This document shows, in pieces, positions 7,129 to 15,933 of a DNA stretch of 64,000 nucleotides (position 1 is its first letter; each line of letters starts with the position of its first letter). The DNA lies in NCBI GenBank assembly GCA_002278855.1, contig NCGG01000014.1, forward strand, positions 1-64,000. The letters run 5' to 3'. The stretch is from Sphingomonadales bacterium 28-55-16 (lineage in GTDB: Bacteria; Pseudomonadota; Alphaproteobacteria; Sphingomonadales; Sphingomonadaceae). Under the pieces are notes generated by a model, which was not told the DNA's origin, did no database searches, and saw nothing but the letters and a program-made list of their open reading frames with translations. The position numbers and the translations under genes are program-made.

Positions 7129-9360
7129 TTACACACCCAGATTGCGAAATGCCAGACGGAACAGGAAGCTGTTGCCACGCTGCGAGTCACCCACAGGTTG
7201 ATAGTCGCGCCGCCATGTTAAACTTAAGGACAGGCAATCGTCGTCATATGCGAGGCCAAGTCGGTGGCGTATCGGGTCGAAGCCATCAGAAACACTGGTA
7301 GGATCCTCCTTGGCGTTGGTAAGATCAATGATGGTTGAACCAAAAACGGACCAATATGGGGCAAGGCGAATGCGGCCTCCGAGCCGGATTTCTTCACGAT
7401 CCGCTAAATCCTCAACCGTTGGTCCGATATTACGGTTCAGCTGAAGATAGCCGGCTTGCACATAGGTGCCGCGTGAGCCAATCGTCGCGTCAACTTCATT
7501 CCGTCGGATCGAAAGATTATCCTTATCCAGTCGAAACCGGTGTGTGAGTTTTACGATATTTTTATATCGGAACTCTGACCGACCAACAATATCCGAAGCC
7601 TCGTCTGACAAGCCGGTTCCGTCGGGAAAGATCGATGCTCGGTTCGAAAGTCGGTAGCTCTGCCCTATGTTTATGTCCGCGCTGAAATCACTTTTTCTGA
7701 GCGTCCAGTCAAAGCCGTATGTTATGCGGTAATCGTCCTCAAAGCGATCATAGCCGGGGAACCGGTTGAGGGCGAACAGGTTGCTGTCCTCCAGATCAAC
7801 GGCCCGCGAATCTTCATTCGGAATATTTAGATTGGCGATCGAGGGGGCGGCTACAACTTGAACGCGAGGCGTAAAAATTTGTGTTCCGCCAAAAGCCGCA
7901 CCCACAAATGGCCATTTGATATCGGCCGCAGCCGCAAATACGCCGCGAGTCTGCCATCCCGTTTCGCCCCGATAGATTGCGGTTAGCGTGCTTGCGTTTT
8001 CGTCGCTGTGGTAGACATCGCCCCGCGCGAGCATCGTGAGCGTCAGTTCCTGCCCCAATCCTGTGATTGTGCGTAAGTCCCATTTTGCGGCAGCAAACGC
8101 GCGTTGTGTGTCCTGACCATTGGTTCGACCAATGGCCAAGCTATTCGCCTGCAGCTGAATGGTGCCGCCGACTATTGGTGCATCGAGGCGTAATCGATAG
8201 TCCAGTTCTGGCAGGGCGATGGGAGCAAGCCCTTGGCTGTCGGCTGTGCGCAAGGTCTGCACAGCCCATCCAGCGAGCGAAAAATAGCTTCTATCGCTGA
8301 TCCGTTCGGCAGAAAATGTCGATCGAAGGCGGTCATCGCGGCTTATGTCATAGCGCCGCAAGAATGTCCGGTCAGTTGCGAAGCGGCCAGAAACGGAAAT
8401 CGACCAATAAGGGTCAAACTGAAACCTTCCTGCACCTTCGAGATATCCGCGAAATACATTGTCGCCGGTTGGCGTTAACGCGCCGCTGGTGTTGATCCGA
8501 TTGCTGTAAGTTCCGTAAGCGGTCAGATCGATTGCACCTTTTTTCTCAAGTGTGCGCACATTCACATGGGCTAAAGGCGCGGCATTGGAAAAAGCAGTTA
8601 TGGCCGCGGTGGCATCCCGATTTTCCGCTATGCGCCAATAATAAGCTTGCTCCAACTCTAGCCCGTTGTTCCGGGAAAACCCGATGCTAGGGACAAGAAA
8701 TCCGCTCCCCGCCTTTGTATCCACGGGATGCGACAGGAATGGCAACGGAATGACGGGCAATCCGAACAGCTCAATACGGGCGCCGTTATAGACGACCCTT
8801 TTTTTGGCTGGGTCGTAAACGACTTTAATGGCCTTCACTTCCCAACTGGGTTTTTTAGGGCAGCCATCGGCAGTGGAAACCTTGCACGCAGTATATGCAG
8901 CATAATCTAGCGTGTAGATGCCATCTTTGCGTGATCCGCGATTGGCGGCGAGGCGACTTTTGTCGGCGAGCACCACCAGCATATTGTTGATAACACCGTC
9001 TTTCAGTGCATCGGTAAGTTCGATTTTGTCCCCATAGGCAATATCGCCCTCCGGTCCAACCGCGCGGATATTCCCCTCCGCAATGACCTGACCCGTTGTG
9101 CGGTTCCAAGCAATTATGTCGGCGCGCACCGAATAGCCTTCGCGGGTGGCAATCACTTCGCCTTTGGCCGTTACGATTTCCGTGTTGGCATCATATTCCA
9201 CGACTGCTGCGGAAAATCCCATCTGGTCAATGGATTGCTGCGGTGCTGCTGCAGCGGTCTCGGTTTGGGCAATCGCGATGGACGATACAGATCCGCAGCC
9301 GAGCAAAATCGACATCAGCAAAACACGGAAAAGGAAAGGCCGGGCGGCGGTGATATTCAT
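7129..9360 (-). CDS. lptD: LPS-assembly outer membrane protein LptD
   Basis: LptD is the beta-barrel of the LptDE translocon that inserts lipopolysaccharide into the outer leaflet. The 743-residue protein has an N-terminal export signal, a periplasmic OstA/LptA-like jellyroll (about 50-150, with VVEYDANTEIVTAKGEV) and a large C-terminal barrel ending in FRLAFRNLGV. The chosen start MNITAARPFL gives a typical signal peptide. An LLGC lipobox-like motif occurs at residues 19-22, but a normal cleavage after AIA (residue 31) seems equally possible. It is the first gene of the lptD-surA-pdxA-rsmA cluster and is divergent from pepA, with 176 bases between them. Confidence 0.93.
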   Translation of the reverse strand: MNITAARPFLFRVLLMSILLGCGSVSSIAIAQTETAAAAPQQSIDQMGFSAAVVEYDANTEIVTAKGEVIATREGYSVRADIIAWNRTTGQVIAEGNIRAVGPEGDIAYGDKIELTDALKDGVINNMLVVLADKSRLAANRGSRKDGIYTLDYAAYTACKVSTADGCPKKPSWEVKAIKVVYDPAKKRVVYNGARIELFGLPVIPLPFLSHPVDTKAGSGFLVPSIGFSRNNGLELEQAYYWRIAENRDATAAITAFSNAAPLAHVNVRTLEKKGAIDLTAYGTYSNRINTSGALTPTGDNVFRGYLEGAGRFQFDPYWSISVSGRFATDRTFLRRYDISRDDRLRSTFSAERISDRSYFSLAGWAVQTLRTADSQGLAPIALPELDYRLRLDAPIVGGTIQLQANSLAIGRTNGQDTQRAFAAAKWDLRTITGLGQELTLTMLARGDVYHSDENASTLTAIYRGETGWQTRGVFAAAADIKWPFVGAAFGGTQIFTPRVQVVAAPSIANLNIPNEDSRAVDLEDSNLFALNRFPGYDRFEDDYRITYGFDWTLRKSDFSADINIGQSYRLSNRASIFPDGTGLSDEASDIVGRSEFRYKNIVKLTHRFRLDKDNLSIRRNEVDATIGSRGTYVQAGYLQLNRNIGPTVEDLADREEIRLGGRIRLAPYWSVFGSTIIDLTNAKEDPTSVSDGFDPIRHRLGLAYDDDCLSLSLTWRRDYQPVGDSQRGNSFLFRLAFRNLGV

Positions 9361-9536
9361 AAAACCGATAAGCCCTTTATCGCCGCTATCGCCGTGGGTC
9401 CACCCATGTTGCCATGTAAGACACAATTTGCGGTTAACCCTTCGCAGTTTTACTCTATCTTTTGCTTTAACCGGAACACCGATTAGGCCTATAGAAAATT
9501 CAAAGACAACATTCAGCGGAAAGGCTGTTTATTTCC

Positions 9537-10994
9537 ATGAAGATCAATTTTACCGATGCGCGGCCTCAAGATGCTGATGTTCTCGCATTCATTGTGACCA
9601 AAAGCACTTTTGCCGATTTCAAATTCCCGCTGGAAAAAACAGATCTTATCCATGCCACCGCAAAGCTGGCCCGGTTTGAGGGCACTGCGGGGCAAAATTT
9701 CCTGTTGATCAACGAAGAAGGCGGCAAGCTTGTTCGGATTGTCCTGCTTGGTGTGGCTGAAGGTGATACTGCAGATTATCAGAAAGCTGGCGGTGACATT
9801 ATCGCTAAAGTACAGACTTCGGGTGCAAAGCATATTGCAATTCACGGAGCCAATCTCACTGCGCAACATGCTGCCGAGGTCGCTTTTGGCGCGACGTTGC
9901 GCAACTGGCGTATGGACAAATATCGCACCAAATTGCCCGAAACGTCAAAGCCGACTGTGGACTCGATCTCCGTGGTTGCTGCGCCAGTGAAAGCCGGCGA
10001 TATCTGGGCACACTATCACGCCGTCGCAGAAGGCGTAGCTTTGACCAAGGAACTGGTCACAGAGCCAGCGAACATCATTTACCCTGAAAGCTTCGTCGAA
10101 CGATGCCAGCATTTGAAAGACTTGGGCGTCGAAATCAGCGTGTTGGACGATAAGGACATGGCGGCGCTCGGCATGGGTGCGCTTCTTGGCGTTGCGCAAG
10201 GCTCACGTCGCCCCGCGCGCTTGCTGGTGATGAAGTGGGACGGCACAGGCGGCACGCAAACGCGGCCAGTTGCACTGGTCGGTAAAGGCGTGACATTCGA
10301 TACGGGCGGAATTTCCATTAAACCGGCCGCGGGCATGGAAGATATGAAGTGGGACATGGGCGGCGCTGGTGCCGTTGCCGGCGCGATGAAGGCGTTGGCT
10401 GGACGCAAGGCGAAAGCTTATGTGGTCGGCGTTTGCGGTCTTGTGGAGAATATGCCTGACGGTAATGCCCAGCGCCCTGGTGATATCGTGACATCGATGT
10501 CTGGCCAGACAATCGAGGTGCTGAACACTGATGCAGAAGGACGCCTTGTCCTGTGCGACGCGCTGCATTGGGTGCAGGAAAACTATAATCCCGAATATGT
10601 TGTAGACCTCGCCACATTGACGGGCGCGATCATCGTTTCACTTGGTAGCGAATATGCCGGGCTTTTCTCAAACAGCGATGAGCTTGCCGACAAGCTTACT
10701 GCCGCAGGCAAGGCATCGGGCGACCCCCTTTGGCGTTTCCCGTTGTCGAAAGCTTATGACAAAATGATCGATAGCCCCATTGCGGACATGAAGAATATTG
10801 GCGGTAAAGGCGCAGGTTCGATCACGGCTGCTCAATTTCTTGGGCGTTTCATCAAGGACGGTGTGAAATGGGCGCATCTCGACATCGCCGGCACTGTCTG
10901 GGCGGACAAGGCTGGTCCGGTGTGGGACAAGGGTGCGACCGGATTTGGCGTGCGCTTGCTTGATCGTTTTGTTGCCGACAATTTCGAAGGCTGA
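9537..10994 (+). CDS. pepA: Leucyl aminopeptidase, family M17
   Basis: This cytosolic two-metal aminopeptidase removes N-terminal residues from peptides. The 485-residue protein has the M17 catalytic domain with Lys250 and Asp255 (GKGVTFDTGG), Lys262 and Asp273 (KWDMGG) and the signature NTDAEGRL at 330-337. It is first of a pepA-holC pair separated by 12 bases, and pepA lies next to holC in many proteobacteria. Some PepA proteins also bind DNA as regulators; nothing here tests that. Confidence 0.95.
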   Translation: MKINFTDARPQDADVLAFIVTKSTFADFKFPLEKTDLIHATAKLARFEGTAGQNFLLINEEGGKLVRIVLLGVAEGDTADYQKAGGDIIAKVQTSGAKHIAIHGANLTAQHAAEVAFGATLRNWRMDKYRTKLPETSKPTVDSISVVAAPVKAGDIWAHYHAVAEGVALTKELVTEPANIIYPESFVERCQHLKDLGVEISVLDDKDMAALGMGALLGVAQGSRRPARLLVMKWDGTGGTQTRPVALVGKGVTFDTGGISIKPAAGMEDMKWDMGGAGAVAGAMKALAGRKAKAYVVGVCGLVENMPDGNAQRPGDIVTSMSGQTIEVLNTDAEGRLVLCDALHWVQENYNPEYVVDLATLTGAIIVSLGSEYAGLFSNSDELADKLTAAGKASGDPLWRFPLSKAYDKMIDSPIADMKNIGGKGAGSITAAQFLGRFIKDGVKWAHLDIAGTVWADKAGPVWDKGATGFGVRLLDRFVADNFEG

Positions 10995-11006
10995 TTTTAA
11001 CAGATC

Positions 11007-11438
11007 ATGCAGGTCGATTTTTATCAACTCACCCGCGATCCTGCTGAAAAAGTGCTCCCCTTTATCGCTCAGCGCGTGCTGGACGATAAAGGGCGGTTGC
11101 TGATAGTCAGCGACGACAACGCACAGTTGGACGCAATATCGTCGTCCCTCTGGACGGTGAAGGCAGATAGCTTTCTAGCGCACGCCAAATCGGGCGAGGG
11201 CGATGATGCCATTCAACCAATTTTGTTGTCGAACCAAGCAACTGCACACAATGGTGCGCGGTTTATAGCGATCGCAGACGGCAACTGGCGACCGGTCGAA
11301 CTTGATTTTGATCGCGTGTTCTATCTTTTTCCGCCGAACCAGACCGATAACGCCCGGACCGCATGGCGCGCTTTGGGCGATGGCGTAGAGCGACGCTATT
11401 GGAAACAAGATGGCGGCAAATGGATCCAAGGCCCATAA
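11007..11438 (+). CDS. holC: DNA polymerase III subunit chi
   Basis: Chi is a clamp-loader accessory that links polymerase III to single-strand binding protein. The 143-residue product begins MQVDFYQLTRDPAEKVLPFIAQRVL and contains the family patterns for a Rossmann-like HolC fold, including the region around FPPNQTDNARTAWRAL. It starts 12 bases after pepA and is probably co-transcribed with it. Confidence 0.92.
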   Translation: MQVDFYQLTRDPAEKVLPFIAQRVLDDKGRLLIVSDDNAQLDAISSSLWTVKADSFLAHAKSGEGDDAIQPILLSNQATAHNGARFIAIADGNWRPVELDFDRVFYLFPPNQTDNARTAWRALGDGVERRYWKQDGGKWIQGP

Positions 11439-11506
11439 TGCTTGCACTCAACGCCAAGCACCGTTAGAGGCGCGCGCAATTCCCCCCTATAAAAATGGAG
11501 CATATA

Positions 11507-11929
11507 ATGGCGTCTACTCGCACTTTTTCAATTATTAAGCCCGACGCAACGCGCCGCAACCTGACGGGTGCCGTGACCAAGATGCTGGAAGAAGCTGGCC
11601 TGCGCATCGTTGCTTCGAAGCGTATTCACATGTCGCGTGAACAAGCAGAAGGCTTTTACGCCGTGCACAAAGAACGCCCGTTCTTTGGTGAGCTCGTTGA
11701 GTTCATGATCAGCGGTCCCGTCATCGTTCAAGTGCTTGAAGGCGAAAACGCCATGCAGCGCAACCGCGACATCATGGGCGCAACCAACCCAGAAAACGCT
11801 GAGCCAGGCACCATCCGCAAGGAATTGGCCGAAAGCATCGAAGCCAACACCGTGCATGGTTCGGACAGCGACGAAAATGCTGCGATTGAAATCGCCTATT
11901 TCTTCAAGCCTGAAGAGATTGTTGGATAA
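11507..11929 (+). CDS. ndk: Nucleoside diphosphate kinase
   Basis: Ndk transfers the gamma phosphate of ATP to nucleoside diphosphates through a phosphohistidine. The 140-residue protein has the full fold, with the active-site His117 in NTVHGSDS. The ATG at 11507 is preferred over an in-frame ATG at 11495 because GGAG lies at 11497-11500 with six bases of spacing. It follows holC by 68 bases and ends before a strong hairpin at 11944-11993. Confidence 0.97.
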   Translation: MASTRTFSIIKPDATRRNLTGAVTKMLEEAGLRIVASKRIHMSREQAEGFYAVHKERPFFGELVEFMISGPVIVQVLEGENAMQRNRDIMGATNPENAEPGTIRKELAESIEANTVHGSDSDENAAIEIAYFFKPEEIVG

Positions 11930-11943
11930 GTTTGCCTACCATA

Positions 11944-11993
11944 ATGCGGATTTAAGGTTGTGTCCTGTAGTTAGGGCACAACCTTTGCCGCAT
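11944..11993. terminator. Hairpin between convergent ndk and purN
   Basis: AAGGTTGTGTCC (11954-11965) pairs with GGGCACAACCTT (11974-11985), with one G-U pair and an eight-base loop. Outer ATGCGG (11944-11949) and CCGCAT (11988-11993) extend it. There is no clean U-tract, but the site lies between two converging genes and could end transcription from both sides. Confidence 0.65.
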
Positions 11994-12007
11994 CGCCTTG
12001 CCTTGCC

Positions 12008-12955
12008 CTAAAATGCGGCCGCTATATCCATAAGCTTTGTGAGCTTCTTTGGCGCAACTGCGTGCCAACTTTTTGTGATCCAGTCGCCGATATGATCCCA
12101 ATCGGTGTCGCCAAGATCAAGCCTTATGCCGACCCATCCATCACCAAAATAAGCAGGGCGGTAATAACGGTCCGCATCGCTGTCGATCAGCATCGCCTGT
12201 TCCTCTGCGCCGCTGATTTTAACCAGCAACGCAATTTTGCCATCCCCGTGATGGTCTATCGAAACATACGCAAATTTCTTGCCGCCGATAATGCCGAAGC
12301 ATGGCATTCCATGGGACAGGACTTCATCGGCTTCGGGCTGGGCAAGGGCGCGTCGGCGGACCTGCGCCGTCAGATATTCCGGGTTTGTGTCGCGCGCGAC
12401 AAAATCCGCCAGCGTCTTGGGGTATAATTGATATTCCGCCATTTTTACGCGGTCGGCAAGTGTATCTGCCGTATCGCCGGGCAAAATCGCCACTGCGATT
12501 TGGCCAAGCACCGGACCGTCGTCCAACTCCGCCGTAACCAAATGGACGCTGGTTCCCGCGACGGGATCCTTGGCTTCAATAGCCCGTTGATGGGTATGTA
12601 GCCCCTTATACTTCGGGAGCAAAGAAGGATGGATATTGAGCATGCGGCCATCCCATTTTGCGACGAATTCCGTGGACAATATCCGCATATATCCCGCTAA
12701 TGCGACATAAGTCGCACCGCCTTTAGCGATTGCGTCGTGCATGATTTCGTCATGGGCCACGCGGTCAAGGCCGATATGGGATTTTGTGAAAGTGGGTATG
12801 CCTTCTGCCGCAGCGATTTTGAGGCCTTCAGCGTCTGGATTGTTGCTGGCGACCAGAATAATTTCATAGGGGCAGCTTGGCAGTTTAGAGGCGAATATCA
12901 AGGCGGCCATATTGGTGCCCGTGCCAGAGATAAGGACCGCGACTTTGGCTTTCAC
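12008..12955 (-). CDS. purN: Phosphoribosylglycinamide formyltransferase fused to a MmcQ/YjbR-like domain
   Basis: PurN formylates GAR with 10-formyltetrahydrofolate in purine synthesis. Residues 1-195 form the enzyme, with ISGTGTNM near the start, catalytic Asn107 and His109 (MLNIHPSLLP) and Asp145 (TAELDDGP). The protein is 315 residues, about 100 longer than usual. Residues 210-315 (GMPCFGIIGGKKFAYVS, YFGDGWVGIRLD, SWHAVAPKKL) resemble a YjbR/MmcQ double-wing fold. The start is GTG at 12955, preceded by GAGG and overlapping a possible small frame by four bases. It lies downstream of purM in the same operon. Confidence 0.9.
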   Translation of the reverse strand: MKAKVAVLISGTGTNMAALIFASKLPSCPYEIILVASNNPDAEGLKIAAAEGIPTFTKSHIGLDRVAHDEIMHDAIAKGGATYVALAGYMRILSTEFVAKWDGRMLNIHPSLLPKYKGLHTHQRAIEAKDPVAGTSVHLVTAELDDGPVLGQIAVAILPGDTADTLADRVKMAEYQLYPKTLADFVARDTNPEYLTAQVRRRALAQPEADEVLSHGMPCFGIIGGKKFAYVSIDHHGDGKIALLVKISGAEEQAMLIDSDADRYYRPAYFGDGWVGIRLDLGDTDWDHIGDWITKSWHAVAPKKLTKLMDIAAAF

Positions 12956-13098
12956 GCCCTTACCTCAACGCTCTCACGCTGAACGTGTTTCACCTCTGGT
13001 GACTGACGGTCCAGTATCGATCTTGCCAAATCAAGCGACGCCATTTTGACAGAAAAATCCTGAAACAGGTGCAGGATGACGGTCCGGTTGTTAGCCAT
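12952..13098 (-). CDS. Possible 48-residue coupled frame between purM and purN (doubtful)
   Basis: The ATG at 13098 overlaps the end of purM by eight bases and the stop overlaps the purN GTG as GTGA, so the frame exactly bridges the two genes. The peptide begins [15 protein letters not shown]. The VILxLFQD string is what results when the REP-like repeat at 13057-13081 is translated, so the peptide may be an accident of the repeat. Its real role, if any, could be to carry ribosomes from purM to purN. I do not recognise a protein family. Confidence 0.3.
   Translation of the reverse strand: MANNRTVILHLFQDFSVKMASLDLARSILDRQSPEVKHVQRESVEVRA
13057..13081. repeat. REP-like inverted repeat, copy 1
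   Basis: Contains TCCTGAA-ACAGG-TGCAGGA followed by TGACG. It matches copies at 48215-48240 and 59048-59073 and lies between purM and purN. It has seven-base arms with one mismatch and a five-base spacer. Confidence 0.7.
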
Positions 13099-14197
13099 TG
13101 TACGTCGCAGTCCAATCGGATTGCGCGCTCCATGTTTCGATTGAGCCGGTAACGGTGCAGCCTTTGTCCCCCGCCGCAATATGCCCGATCGCGTAAACAG
13201 TCTCACCAGCAGCTTCAAGCGCCGCGGTCACGTCTTCTGCATCGGCCTGCGCAACCACGACGGCCATGCCAATACCGCAGTTGAATGTGCGCGCCATTTC
13301 TTCGGGCTCGATATGCCCCTGCGCCTGCAAAAATGCCATCAGCCGTGGCTGCGCCCATGCGTCCGCATCCACATGCGCATGTAACCCTGTCGGAAGAATG
13401 CGCGGTATATTTTCCAGCAAGCCACCACCTGTAATATGCGCCATCGCATGGATTTTGCCGGTACGAACGAGCGGCAGCAATGATTTTACATAAATCCGCG
13501 TGGGCGCCATCAGTGCGTCGATCAGGATGACATTTTGGTCGAACAGAGCGGGGCGATCCAGCTTCCAGCCTTTGTCGGCAGCAAGCCTGCGCACCAGTGA
13601 AAAACCGTTGGAGTGCACGCCTGAAGAGGCAAGTCCCAAGATAATGTCGCCATCCGCGATCTTGTCCGCGGTCAGGACTTGGTCGCGCTCCACCGCGCCA
13701 ACGCAAAAACCGGCGAGATCATAATCGCCGTCCGAATACATCCCGGGCATTTCAGCTGTCTCGCCGCCGATAAGCGCGCAACCGGCCAATTTGCAACCTT
13801 CGGCTATGCTCGCCACGACGGATGTTGCGACTGCATTGTCGAGCTTTCCCGTGGCGTAATAATCCAGAAAGAACAACGGTTCTGCACCCTGCACGATCAG
13901 GTCATTGACGCACATCGCGACCAGATCAATACCCACGCCTTCGTGCCGTCCCGATTCTATTGCGAGTTTAAGCTTGGTTCCGACGCCATCATTGGCAGCA
14001 ACGAGCAGTGGATCGCTAAAGCCAGCTGCCTTTAGGTCGAAAAAGCCGCCAAACCCGCCAAGATCTGCGTCAGCGCCGGGCCGCCGCGTCGCTTTTGCCA
14101 AGGGCGCAATGGCGCGCACCAAGGCATTGCCGGTTTCAATGGAAACACCCGCCTTAGCGTAAGTGTAGGATTCTGAGTTTTGATCTTTTGCGTCCAT
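13091..14197 (-). CDS. purM: Phosphoribosylformylglycinamidine cyclo-ligase PurM
   Basis: PurM closes the imidazole ring of AIR using ATP. The 368-residue protein has the AIR-synthase features [51 protein letters not shown] and [13 protein letters not shown]. It is the first gene of the purM-purN operon and is divergent from the DUF2066-like gene, about 60 bases away. The 3' end overlaps the doubtful frame that leads to purN. Confidence 0.96.
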   Translation of the reverse strand: MDAKDQNSESYTYAKAGVSIETGNALVRAIAPLAKATRRPGADADLGGFGGFFDLKAAGFSDPLLVAANDGVGTKLKLAIESGRHEGVGIDLVAMCVNDLIVQGAEPLFFLDYYATGKLDNAVATSVVASIAEGCKLAGCALIGGETAEMPGMYSDGDYDLAGFCVGAVERDQVLTADKIADGDIILGLASSGVHSNGFSLVRRLAADKGWKLDRPALFDQNVILIDALMAPTRIYVKSLLPLVRTGKIHAMAHITGGGLLENIPRILPTGLHAHVDADAWAQPRLMAFLQAQGHIEPEEMARTFNCGIGMAVVVAQADAEDVTAALEAAGETVYAIGHIAAGDKGCTVTGSIETWSAQSDWTATYNG

Positions 14198-14258
14198 TTG
14201 TTGCCGTTAGCGAGAACAAGCTTGGAATTCCACGCCTATGTCGCCTAAAGGTGCCGCA

Positions 14259-15329
14259 ATGAAGATTTTGCGCAAAAATTGGTTCCGTGTTGCAGCAATC
14301 GGCTTGCCTTTGGCGCTGGTTGGCGGCGGGATTGTAGTTGCGCAGATTGAGGGACCAAAGCGCGGAATAGCGCCGATCGCCAGCGCTGGTGACTTTGAAG
14401 TGACAGGCGTTTCGGTCAATGTGCTTGGCAATAATGCCTTTGACGCTCGGCAAAAGGGCTGGGAAGAGGCGCAACGCATCGCATGGGCTGCATTGTGGCG
14501 CAAAACCCACGGGAGCGCCGGGGCTGGTTTATCCGATTCGACGCTGGACGGTATTGTTGCCGCTATTGTCGTTGAACAGGAACAGATTGGCCCGCGCCGT
14601 TATGTGGCAAAGCTGGGTGTATTGTTTGACCGTGCGCGTGCAGGTCAGCTGCTTGGCGTTAGCGGCGTTACGAGGCGCTCTGCGCCATTGCTTCTGTTGC
14701 CCATCACTTATTCGGCAGGTGCCCCGACGGTGTTTGAACAGCGCACGTCATGGCAGCGCAGCTGGGCCAAATATCGCACAGCGGATAGCAGCATCGATTA
14801 TGTGCGGCCGAGCGGGGCCGGCGGTGAGTCGCTGTTGTTGAACGCTGGTCAACCGGACCGGCGCAGCCGCATCTGGTGGCGCACGATCCTCGACCAATTT
14901 GGCGCGGCGGACGTTATCATTCCAATCGCGCGGATTGAGCGGCAATGGCCAGGCGGTCCAGTGATCGGCCATTTTTCGGCGCGCTACGGCCCTGATAACA
15001 GATTTCTGGGGGCCTTCACGCTGCGCACGACTGATAGCGCGGGTATCGCGGCCATGATGGATAAAGCCGTTGTGCGGATGGACCAACTGTTTCAATCGGC
15101 ATTTGCGTCGGGACGGTTGCGGGCAGATGCATCGCTTGTGCTTGAGTCAGAAGTTGTCGAGGACGAGGAACTGGCGACCGAAGTCGAAGACAATGCGGCG
15201 GTTGATGGGGATGCTTTTGGAACGAGCAATATGGGGACACCATCGCTCGACGATGTGGTCAAATCGATATTGCCAGAAGCGCAGACCCCGACAACGCCTG
15301 CACCTGCTGTGCCGCAACCGCGGCCTTAA
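14259..15329 (+). CDS. Exported protein, probably DUF2066 family
   Basis: Function is unknown. The 356-residue protein begins with a basic stretch (MKILRKNWFR) and one hydrophobic helix, so it is exported or membrane-anchored. The core includes DARQKGWEEAQRIAWAALWRK and a later PIARIERQWP; the C-terminus is acidic and then proline-rich. The second ATG at 14259 is chosen because AAAGGTG precedes it; an in-frame ATG lies at 14238. In Pseudomonas, a DUF2066 gene sits between purM and hda, as here, which together with the sequence pattern is why I assign that family. It is probably co-transcribed with hdaA, which starts 18 bases later. Confidence 0.7.
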   Translation: MKILRKNWFRVAAIGLPLALVGGGIVVAQIEGPKRGIAPIASAGDFEVTGVSVNVLGNNAFDARQKGWEEAQRIAWAALWRKTHGSAGAGLSDSTLDGIVAAIVVEQEQIGPRRYVAKLGVLFDRARAGQLLGVSGVTRRSAPLLLLPITYSAGAPTVFEQRTSWQRSWAKYRTADSSIDYVRPSGAGGESLLLNAGQPDRRSRIWWRTILDQFGAADVIIPIARIERQWPGGPVIGHFSARYGPDNRFLGAFTLRTTDSAGIAAMMDKAVVRMDQLFQSAFASGRLRADASLVLESEVVEDEELATEVEDNAAVDGDAFGTSNMGTPSLDDVVKSILPEAQTPTTPAPAVPQPRP

Positions 15330-15347
15330 GCCCACTTAGCTGACATA

Positions 15348-15932
15348 ATGCGCCAGATTGCTTTACCTTTGGACGAGTTGCGCGGCGGCGCATCTTCTAG
15401 CCTGATCATCACAGAATCGAACGCATCGGCCTTTGCCGGGCTCTCAAGCGCGGATGGTTGGGCGAAACGGTGTGCGATTTTAACGGGGCCTGCGCGCTCA
15501 GGAAAAACGCTGATGGCGCGATATTTTTCGGGACAAAATGGGACCGTCATTGACGAAGCAGAGGCAACGCCCGCCGAGACCTTGTTTAATGCGTGGAACC
15601 GTTCGCAGGAAAGTGGCGTGCCATTATTGCTGATCTCGCGATGGCAGCCCGCCGAATGGAATATCTCGCTGCCGGATTTGCAATCACGATTGGGTGCGGC
15701 CTTGTTGCTGGCTATCGCGCCGCCAGATGACGAGATGATTGAGCAATTGTTACAAAAACAGTTGGCTGATCGCGGCGCCGCGATCAGCATAGATGCTTTA
15801 AGCTATGTTACGCGCCGTATTGAACGCAGCTATGCCGCGATCGAAAAATTTGCGCGGTCGGCAAATGCAATGGCACTTGCGGAAAACGCGCCAGTCAATT
15901 TGACTTTGGTGAAAAAGATTCTCGAAAGCTAG
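15348..15932 (+). CDS. hdaA: Regulatory inactivation of DnaA protein HdaA
   Basis: HdaA works with the sliding clamp to stimulate ATP hydrolysis by DnaA and so limits re-initiation of replication. The 194-residue AAA+ protein has an N-terminal clamp-binding motif QIALPL (3-8), a Walker A GPARSGKT (47-54) and a Walker B-like VIDEAE. Its length is close to that of Caulobacter HdaA and E. coli Hda. It follows the DUF2066-like gene and converges on rnd, with one base between the two stops and so no room for a terminator. Confidence 0.88.
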   Translation: MRQIALPLDELRGGASSSLIITESNASAFAGLSSADGWAKRCAILTGPARSGKTLMARYFSGQNGTVIDEAEATPAETLFNAWNRSQESGVPLLLISRWQPAEWNISLPDLQSRLGAALLLAIAPPDDEMIEQLLQKQLADRGAAISIDALSYVTRRIERSYAAIEKFARSANAMALAENAPVNLTLVKKILES

Positions 15933-15933
15933 T

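Noticed and set aside
13365..14408. Long minus- and plus-strand open frames opposite purM, rsmB and the antiporter genes
   Set aside because: Long antisense frames are common in this codon usage; none has a family match, a ribosome site or a coherent context. The 347-codon frame opposite rsmB at 53365-54408 is the longest of them.
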